Shown one piece after another: positions 1 to 4,068 of a stretch of DNA of 5,069 nt. This DNA is from an uncultured Bacilli bacterium (GTDB taxonomy: Bacteria; Bacillota_I; Bacilli_A; RF39; UBA660): assembly GCA_944345045.1 (NCBI GenBank), contig CALVMI010000117.1, positions 1-5,069 on the forward strand, written 5' to 3'. A program made the position numbers and the translations under genes. The first letter of the stretch is position 1. Each line of letters opens with the position of its first letter. The notes below the pieces were generated by a model. The model saw only the letters and a program-made list of their open reading frames with translations. It ran no database searches and was not told where the DNA came from.

Positions 1-392
1 GTATCTACTGTTTTTTCTTTTACAAAATAAAGTTCACAACGTGTCCTTGTATTTCCAGGACTATAATTACTATAATCTCCGATAAATCGCCATAAAGCAT
101 TATCCCAACTTGGAACAACGCCATTTGTGCAATTAGAGCTTTCTGTATCCAGAGTATAACCGCTGTTTTGTAAAGGTAAATCCCAAGTGATTTCACCATC
201 AACATAATAAGCAAAATAAATATCTCCCGGATCTTGTACTTTTCCATTCATAAAATTAATGCTATCTATAGTTTCAAATGAGGCAAAGGAAGTATATAAA
301 AACACTCCGGCTATTAATAATACACAAACAATTGTAAATAGAATTATTCCTATCTTCTTAGGATCTTTGCTTTTATATTTTTGCAATTTCAT
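1..392 (-). CDS. Membrane-anchored extracellular protein, N-terminal part (C-terminus beyond left edge)
   Basis: This reading frame is open from an ATG at 392 to the window edge, giving 130 codons with no stop, so the C-terminus is missing. A TGA lies in frame three codons upstream and only ATT and TTA intervene, so 392 is the first usual start. The ribosome site is weak (GCGAGTGA about 6 nt upstream). Residues 1-13 are basic (KYKSKDPKK). Residues 14-34 are one hydrophobic segment, read as a signal anchor with the C-terminal side outside. The outside part has DPGDIYFAYYVDG (54-66), SGYTLD (77-82), SSNCTNG (85-91), SWDN (95-98) and RTRCELYF (116-123). Cys88 and Cys119 could pair as a disulfide. 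I recall similar segments in secreted proteins of uncultured gut Firmicutes but know no function. It may lead into further surface domains to the left. Its promoter carries a G9 tract, suggesting on/off expression. Confidence 0.8.
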   Translation of the reverse strand, partial: MKLQKYKSKDPKKIGIILFTIVCVLLIAGVFLYTSFASFETIDSINFMNGKVQDPGDIYFAYYVDGEITWDLPLQNSGYTLDTESSNCTNGVVPSWDNALWRFIGDYSNYSPGNTRTRCELYFVKEKTVD

Positions 393-420
393 AATTAATC
401 ACTCGCTTTGGAATAGAAAC

Positions 421-455
421 TCATGAAACAAAAAAATTACCATGACTTTTCATGA
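421..455. repeat. Inverted repeat TCATGAAA/TTTCATGA in the leader
   Basis: TCATGAAA at 421-428 and its exact complement TTTCATGA at 448-455 are separated by 19 bases. Another CATGA lies at 441-445. TCATGA is itself palindromic, so these are both direct and inverted copies. They lie at and just after the predicted transcription start of the left-edge gene. They could be binding half-sites or form a weak leader hairpin. Confidence 0.35.
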
Positions 456-466
456 TAATTTTATCA
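453..466. promoter_or_regulatory. Small palindrome over the -10, possible operator
   Basis: TGATAA and its exact complement TTATCA are separated by TT and cover the predicted -10 of the left-edge gene. The arrangement looks like a shortened Fur-type 7-1-7 box (TGATAATnATTATCA) but lacks one central base and one symmetrical match. A repressor could bind here; the identity is a guess. AT-rich DNA yields 6-bp palindromes by chance fairly often. Confidence 0.25.
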
Positions 467-488
467 CAACTACCCCCCCCCTTGTCAA
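460..488 (-). promoter_or_regulatory. Promoter of the left-edge gene with a G9 tract in its spacer
   Basis: On the minus strand a perfect -35 hexamer TTGACA occupies 488-483. Exactly 17 bp later comes GATAAA (465-460), preceded by TG at 468-467, an extended -10. A second possible -10, TAAAAT (463-458), would give a 19-bp spacer. Nine of the 17 spacer bases are an unbroken G run (481-473). Transcription would begin near 453 and leave a leader of about 60 nt before the ATG at 392. The -35 match is strong and the -10 match moderate; no start site has been measured. Confidence 0.6.
473..481. repeat. Homopolymer tract C9 (G9 on minus strand)
   Basis: Nine consecutive C on the plus strand. It is the longest G/C run in the window and sits in a strongly AT-rich neighbourhood, so chance is a poor explanation. 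Tracts of this kind slip during replication and change length by single bases. It lies between the -35 and -10 of the promoter of the left-edge gene, so a length change would alter hexamer spacing. Confidence 0.95.
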
Positions 489-506
489 TTTACAAAAACT
501 TGACAA
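482..506. repeat. Inverted repeat TTGTCAA/TTGACAA next to the -35
   Basis: TTGTCAA (482-488) and TTGACAA (500-506) are exact complements with an 11-base spacer. The first arm is the -35 element of the left-edge gene's promoter on the minus strand. A further TTGACAAAA copy follows at 515-523. This could be an operator overlapping the -35, or chance similarity. Confidence 0.25.
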
Positions 507-520
507 AACATTATTTGACA

Positions 521-549
521 AAAAAAATAAGCTTAATTGCTTATTTTTT
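521..549 (-). terminator. Rho-independent terminator of the NPQTG protein gene
   Basis: An 11-bp perfect stem pairs 522-532 with 539-549 around a 6-base loop (533-538), with two GC pairs at the loop end. On the minus strand it is followed by a T run ending at 521. It begins 13 nt after the TAA of the gene at 563-1246 and should end that transcript before the promoter of the left-edge gene. The other strand also ends in six T, so it may work both ways, but no plus-strand gene reaches it. Confidence 0.75.
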
Positions 550-562
550 GAGTTACTTTTTG

Positions 563-1246
563 TTAAATATGATAAATTTTATTTTTCTTTGTAAACATAT
601 AGATACCAAGTGCTACAATAACACCACCAAGGATAACAGCATATGGTAAGAAAGATCCTGTTTGAGGGTTTTCTGGATTTAAACAAGCTGCTTCATATTC
701 TTCTTTTGTAACTTCTACTCCATTATCATCATAATATTTTCCATCAACTATTTCACATGTTGGATTTTCTGTAGAACCATTTTCTTGATCAATAGAAATT
801 GAACAAGTTTCAGTAGAATCTGCATTTTCATCTACATTTAAAGTAATCGTAGCAACTTGATGTAAACCAACACCAACACCAGAAGCATTTGTTAAATTAA
901 CATGAACAATAGTTGGATCAGTTTCATCTTGAGTAATAGTTCCAGTCCATCCTGAACTACGACTTCCACGATTAAACGTAAAGTTTGAATTTCCTAAACG
1001 TAATGTAACATTATATTCAGTGACTGTTCCATCAGTAACTTGAACTCCCAAATAAACACGTGTATTTGATCCGTTATTATCAATTCTTACAGTATTTCCA
1101 TTCAATGTGGTATTAGATAATTCCATACTGTCCGAAATAACAACACTGGAACCAAAAACCGCACCACTAGCAGCACTAGCTACAGACGGATAAAACATCA
1201 CGCAAAGCAATAGAATAAAACTCAATACAAGATTTCTTTTTTTCAT
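563..1246 (-). CDS. Secreted cell-wall-anchored protein with C-terminal NPQTG sorting signal
   Basis: This 227-residue protein starts at an ATG with AAAGAGG 7 nt upstream and ends in TAA. Residues 1-25 are a typical signal peptide: KKR, a hydrophobic core, and an ASA-A cleavage site after residue 25. Residues 28-153 are rich in Ser, Thr, Asn and Gly with alternating beta-like strands. The pattern recalls cohesin or carbohydrate-binding beta-sandwiches, but I cannot assign a family. Two cysteines (164, 188) flank an acidic stretch containing DGKYYDDNG. The C-terminus is a full sorting signal: NPQTG at 193-197, a hydrophobic segment (about 199-218) and a basic tail with KKNK. Sortases cleave between T and G and attach the protein to peptidoglycan. 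NPQT-type motifs are typical of class B sortase substrates, and a class B sortase gene diverges from this one 131 bp away. Partner and anchoring are strong inferences; the ligand is unknown. Confidence 0.9.
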   Translation of the reverse strand: MKKRNLVLSFILLLCVMFYPSVASAASGAVFGSSVVISDSMELSNTTLNGNTVRIDNNGSNTRVYLGVQVTDGTVTEYNVTLRLGNSNFTFNRGSRSSGWTGTITQDETDPTIVHVNLTNASGVGVGLHQVATITLNVDENADSTETCSISIDQENGSTENPTCEIVDGKYYDDNGVEVTKEEYEAACLNPENPQTGSFLPYAVILGGVIVALGIYMFTKKNKIYHI

Positions 1247-1280
1247 ATTATAACCTCTTTTCCTTTTATATTATGGCTTT

Positions 1281-1330
1281 ATTATATCATAAAAATACAA
1301 AAATTCTACATATTTCTTCTTTTTTTACAA
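1281..1330 (-). promoter_or_regulatory. Candidate promoter(s) of the NPQTG protein gene
   Basis: Two minus-strand options are visible. One has -35 TTGTAA (1330-1325), a 16-bp spacer and -10 TAGAAT (1308-1303); its -35 lies in the left arm of the inverted repeat at 1322-1344. The other has a perfect -10 TATAAT (1286-1281) but only a poor -35 (GTAGAA or TGTAGA) 17-18 bp upstream. Either gives a short leader before the ATG at 1246. Confidence 0.4.
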
Positions 1331-1344
1331 TAATTTTGTAAAAA
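1322..1344. promoter_or_regulatory. 9-bp inverted repeat between the divergent genes, possible shared operator
   Basis: TTTTTACAA (1322-1330) and its exact complement TTGTAAAAA (1336-1344) flank the 5-base spacer TAATT. It ends two bases before the extended -10 of the sortase gene, and its left arm overlaps a possible -35 for the NPQTG gene. A dimeric regulator here could control both genes. The arms are mostly A/T apart from one central C/G, so chance cannot be excluded. It is a poor terminator because the stem is so weak. Confidence 0.4.
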
Positions 1345-1346
1345 TA

Positions 1347-1358
1347 TGGTATCATAAT
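1347..1358 (+). promoter_or_regulatory. Extended -10 promoter element of the sortase gene
   Basis: TG at 1347-1348 followed one base later by TATCAT (1350-1355) forms an extended -10. CATAAT (1353-1358) overlaps it as an alternative. No good -35 lies at 16-18 bp; TTTACA at 1324-1329 is 20 bp away. Transcription would start near 1362, leaving a very short leader that begins almost at the ribosome site. Confidence 0.4.
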
Positions 1359-1363
1359 ATAGT

Positions 1364-1370
1364 AAGAGGG
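1364..1370 (+). promoter_or_regulatory. Ribosome binding site that decides the sortase start
   Basis: AAGAGGG precedes four in-frame candidate starts: TTG 1372, GTG 1375, GTG 1378 and GTG 1387. The distance from the site is 1, 4, 7 and 16 nt respectively, so GTG 1378 has the best spacing. GTG 1387 follows a weaker GGTGGTG. No ATG start is available near the site. Confidence 0.55.
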
Positions 1371-1377
1371 ATTGGTG

Positions 1378-2928
1378 GTGACTATCGTGAAAAAAATACT
1401 TGTTTTAATTCAAAAAAACACCTTATACTTTTCTTATAAAAGAAATCAAACAGTTCGTGAAGACTTAATGAACACCAATATTATAAGTGACAGCGAGCTC
1501 ATATTCAGCGATGATTATTTAGAAGACAACAAAAAAATCGTCATTCCTTTTTTTAAAGAACTTATAAACATGAACGAAGTAGATACCCTAGTCTTTCAAA
1601 ACTTAAAAATAGCTTCTTCTTTACTTAGTTTATTTAAAAATACAGCCATTAGTAAAATTCGTCTTAAAAAAGAAGAAGCTGTTTCTTACACCTTTTGTGA
1701 AGAATTAATCACTCTAAAAAATATCAAAGAATTAGACTGTTACATGATTGCCAATTTTATTTTAGAATTTTTAGACAATCATCATATTAAAGTAACCACT
1801 CATAGTGATGTTTTATACATATCTAATTTTATGAGACAAAATAAGTTAGATAATTATTCCACTATATACTATCAAAAACAAATTCAAATTTATCAAAAAA
1901 TGACAGAAGAAGATCGAAAAGATTTTATTTCTTTTTTAAAAATCAATCGTTATTTAAAAGTGATTACTTGTTTAGAATTTGATCGTACAGATTTAGAATT
2001 TATTTTAGAAAATGTTAAAAATTACCATTTTAAAAATATTTTAATTGAACTAAAATCAAATATTACAAATCAAGAAGATATTGAATATTTAAAAAAATTA
2101 AATAAAAAATATCAAAAAAACAAACTTGTCTTAAATTTAGTATATTCAAAAGAATATCTAGAACAAAATTTAATGAAACAAGTTTGTTTAAATACTTTAA
2201 AATTATGTAGTTTTATAATTGTTTTCTTTATTCTTGGTTCTATAGGATACATTTTTATTCAAAATTATAATGCAATGCAAGAAGTAAGTTCCATTCAAGA
2301 AGAAGTTGCAACAATTATTGAAAATAATGACCCATCAGAGGAAATTGAAACAGACGATGGCTATATTATCAAAAATACATATATTTCTTCTCTTTTACAA
2401 ATTAATCCGGATATTATAGGTTATTTAAAAGTAAACAACACAAATATCGATTATCCAGTTGTCACGGCTTCAGATAATCGATACTATTTAAAAAAGAACT
2501 TATATCAACAAGATGATCAAAATGGCTGGATTTTCATGGATTTTAGAAATTCAGACAAAATATTAAATGATAATACCATAATCTATGGACATAATATGTA
2601 TTACAGTGGTGTCATGTTCGGTACCCTACACAGAGCTTTAAATGCTTCTTGGTATACAAATGAAGAAAACCAAATCATTGAATTTGACACGATGTATGAA
2701 TCTATGAGATGGCAAATCTATTCTATTTATACAATTCCAAAAACAAATGATTACTTACAAGTATCTTTTCCAACCGATGAAGAAAAACAAGCTTTCATTG
2801 ATATGACAACGAATAGAAGTATTCACAATTTTGAAGTATCTGTAACACCAGATGATTACATTCTTACTTTATCTACTTGCACCGACAGCAACGAACGTTT
2901 AGTGGTGCACGCTAAAAGAATTAGTTAA
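1378..2928 (+). CDS. Class B sortase with large N-terminal cytoplasmic domain
   Basis: This is a 516-residue protein from GTG 1378 (518 if TTG 1372 is used). Sortases are membrane-bound cysteine transpeptidases that cut a sorting motif and join the protein to peptidoglycan outside the cell. The catalytic triad is clear: His405 in IIYGHNMYY, Cys501 in LTLSTCTDS and Arg507 in NERLVVHAKR. INPDIIGYLKV (344-354) followed by IDYPVV is the typical start of the fold. A single membrane helix spans about 276-294, so the catalytic domain (about 331-516) is outside. Known SrtB proteins are about 240 residues with the anchor at the N-terminus. Here about 275 residues precede it and should be cytoplasmic. 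They contain repeated alternating helix/strand units rich in Leu, Ile and Lys (such as VDTLVFQNL, IKELDCYMI, FKNILIELK), faintly leucine-rich-repeat-like; I recognise no family. The gene diverges from an NPQTG protein, its likely substrate, and overlaps the glycosyltransferase gene end by 8 bp. Confidence 0.93.
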   Translation: MTIVKKILVLIQKNTLYFSYKRNQTVREDLMNTNIISDSELIFSDDYLEDNKKIVIPFFKELINMNEVDTLVFQNLKIASSLLSLFKNTAISKIRLKKEEAVSYTFCEELITLKNIKELDCYMIANFILEFLDNHHIKVTTHSDVLYISNFMRQNKLDNYSTIYYQKQIQIYQKMTEEDRKDFISFLKINRYLKVITCLEFDRTDLEFILENVKNYHFKNILIELKSNITNQEDIEYLKKLNKKYQKNKLVLNLVYSKEYLEQNLMKQVCLNTLKLCSFIIVFFILGSIGYIFIQNYNAMQEVSSIQEEVATIIENNDPSEEIETDDGYIIKNTYISSLLQINPDIIGYLKVNNTNIDYPVVTASDNRYYLKKNLYQQDDQNGWIFMDFRNSDKILNDNTIIYGHNMYYSGVMFGTLHRALNASWYTNEENQIIEFDTMYESMRWQIYSIYTIPKTNDYLQVSFPTDEEKQAFIDMTTNRSIHNFEVSVTPDDYILTLSTCTDSNERLVVHAKRIS

Positions 2929-3994
2929 GAACATATGGATACATTAACTCTAAATTTTTTTGATATCTTTCTTCTTTATTATTTAAAGAAATAGCCATTT
3001 TTACATATTCAATAGCCTCTTCATAATGACCCGTATAAAAAGCCGCTAGGGAAAAAAGATCATAAAAGGCATCATTCCAAGCAAATTCCTCATTAATATA
3101 GGATTTGCTTTTTTCTTTGATTTGATAAGCTTTCTGTAGCAAATCATAAGCTTCCCCATATTTATTTTGATTTACATATAATCCTGCAAGTTCAATATAT
3201 CCTTCTCGTAAGTAAGGGGCTTCTTCAATAGCAAGTTTCCACCAGGCTTCAGCTTCTTCTAAGTATCCCTTAGCTTGATAAGCCCGTCCCATAAAACGCA
3301 TAGAAGCACATCTTTCATCTTTCCAAGTAGCGTTCTTACATTTTAAGTGACGATGCAAAGTTGCAATACATTGATCCCACTTACCATAGTACATATATTC
3401 TCTACCTAAATAATGTAAATTTCGATCATTATCTGGTTCTTCTTCAACACTTATTTCTAATAAAGGTAAATAAGATCCTCTAGATTTTGTCGCGTCAGGA
3501 TAATGATTCAAAGTAATAGGAATTTCAATTTCTTTTTCTTCTTTTTGACTTGTTAAAATTTCATGAACAGCATTTTTCCAATGATAATCTGTTCGATTAT
3601 GAATTTTATTAGCTAAAAAAGTTACTCTTGGTCGATTTTCTTCATCTAATTTCCAATTAAAAGTATATCTAGCTCGCGTCGGTTTTTCTCTTTCCCAATA
3701 TTCTTCTAACACAGCTCGCCACCCCGGAACAAATACCTCATCCAAATCTGTCGCGACACATATATCGGCATCTTTTGGAACTTTAGCTAGACTTTCATTA
3801 CGAGCCGTATCAAACCGCCATGGAAAAATCGTTTCTTGGTAAACAGTAACCCCTCTTTTTTTTAACTCCTCTACTGTGTGATCAGTAGAACCCGTATCTA
3901 AAACAATAATTTCATCAGCTTCTTGCATTGAATTTACCCAACGATCTACAAATTTCTCTTCATTTTTTGAAATCGCATAAACAATCACTTTCAT
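2921..3994 (-). CDS. Family 2 glycosyltransferase with C-terminal TPR-like repeats
   Basis: This is a 357-residue protein with ATG at 3994 and an excellent AGGAGG 8 nt upstream. Residues 1-95 are a GT-A nucleotide-sugar binding fold: MKVIVYAISKNEE at the N-terminus, DTGSTDHT (33-40, the family NDGSTD motif) and DLDE (83-86, in the position of the metal-binding DxD). HWKNAVHEIL (138-147) is a conserved-looking segment that may hold acceptor-site residues. From about 190 to 345 the sequence is helical, with TPR-like units such as YLGREYMYYGKWDQCIATL, FMGRAYQAKGYLEEAEAWW and LAAFYTGHYEEAIEYVKMA. There is no signal peptide or membrane helix, so it acts in the cytoplasm, using an activated sugar on an unknown acceptor. 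The GT2-plus-TPR layout occurs in SunS-like peptide glycosyltransferases and in other bacterial and phage enzymes; donor and target cannot be read from it. A terminator separates it from the gene on its right, so it is probably transcribed alone. Confidence 0.9.
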   Translation of the reverse strand: MKVIVYAISKNEEKFVDRWVNSMQEADEIIVLDTGSTDHTVEELKKRGVTVYQETIFPWRFDTARNESLAKVPKDADICVATDLDEVFVPGWRAVLEEYWEREKPTRARYTFNWKLDEENRPRVTFLANKIHNRTDYHWKNAVHEILTSQKEEKEIEIPITLNHYPDATKSRGSYLPLLEISVEEEPDNDRNLHYLGREYMYYGKWDQCIATLHRHLKCKNATWKDERCASMRFMGRAYQAKGYLEEAEAWWKLAIEEAPYLREGYIELAGLYVNQNKYGEAYDLLQKAYQIKEKSKSYINEEFAWNDAFYDLFSLAAFYTGHYEEAIEYVKMAISLNNKEERYQKNLELMYPYVLN

Positions 3995-4002
3995 ATTAAA
4001 AT

Positions 4003-4045
4003 CCTCCTACAAATAGTTTATGCGTTGAAAGAAATATAGACACAA
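4003..4045 (-). promoter_or_regulatory. Ribosome site and weak promoter of the glycosyltransferase gene
   Basis: AGGAGG at 4008-4003 lies 8 nt before the ATG and fixes the start well. Upstream, TTGTGT (4045-4040) and CATAAA (4022-4017) are 17 bp apart and are the best promoter candidate, matching only 3 and 4 of 6 consensus bases. The -35 would overlap the T tail of the preceding terminator. A promoter is needed here because of that terminator. Confidence 0.3.
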
Positions 4046-4068
4046 AAAAACAAGCTTTAAAGCTTGTT
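4044..4068 (-). terminator. Rho-independent terminator overlapping the stop of the Ig-like protein gene
   Basis: Positions 4049-4068 are a perfect 20-bp self-complementary sequence centred on TTTAAA with two AAGCTT sites. On the minus strand it runs into a T tract that reaches 4044. The first two bases of the hairpin are also bases 2 and 3 of the TAA stop codon (4069-4067) of the upstream gene, so no untranslated gap exists. A usable hairpin needs about 4 central bases as loop, leaving an 8-bp stem. Confidence 0.75.

Noticed and set aside
20..247. 75-codon minus-strand reading frame
   Set aside because: It overlaps the open frame from 392 to the left edge in another phase. That frame has a signal anchor, motifs and an upstream promoter, while this one has no ribosome site and a composition typical of a shadow.
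500..543. Plus-strand promoters from TTGACA at 500-505 and 515-520
   Set aside because: No TATAAT-like hexamer lies 16-18 bp downstream, and no plus-strand gene follows.
452..649. 65-codon plus-strand reading frame through the C9 tract
   Set aside because: It has no ribosome site, crosses a promoter and a terminator, and overlaps the 3' end of the NPQTG gene on the other strand.
4049..4068. Perfect 20-bp palindrome as a protein-binding or recombination site
   Set aside because: The T tract that follows on the minus strand and its position at a stop codon are fully explained by a terminator.
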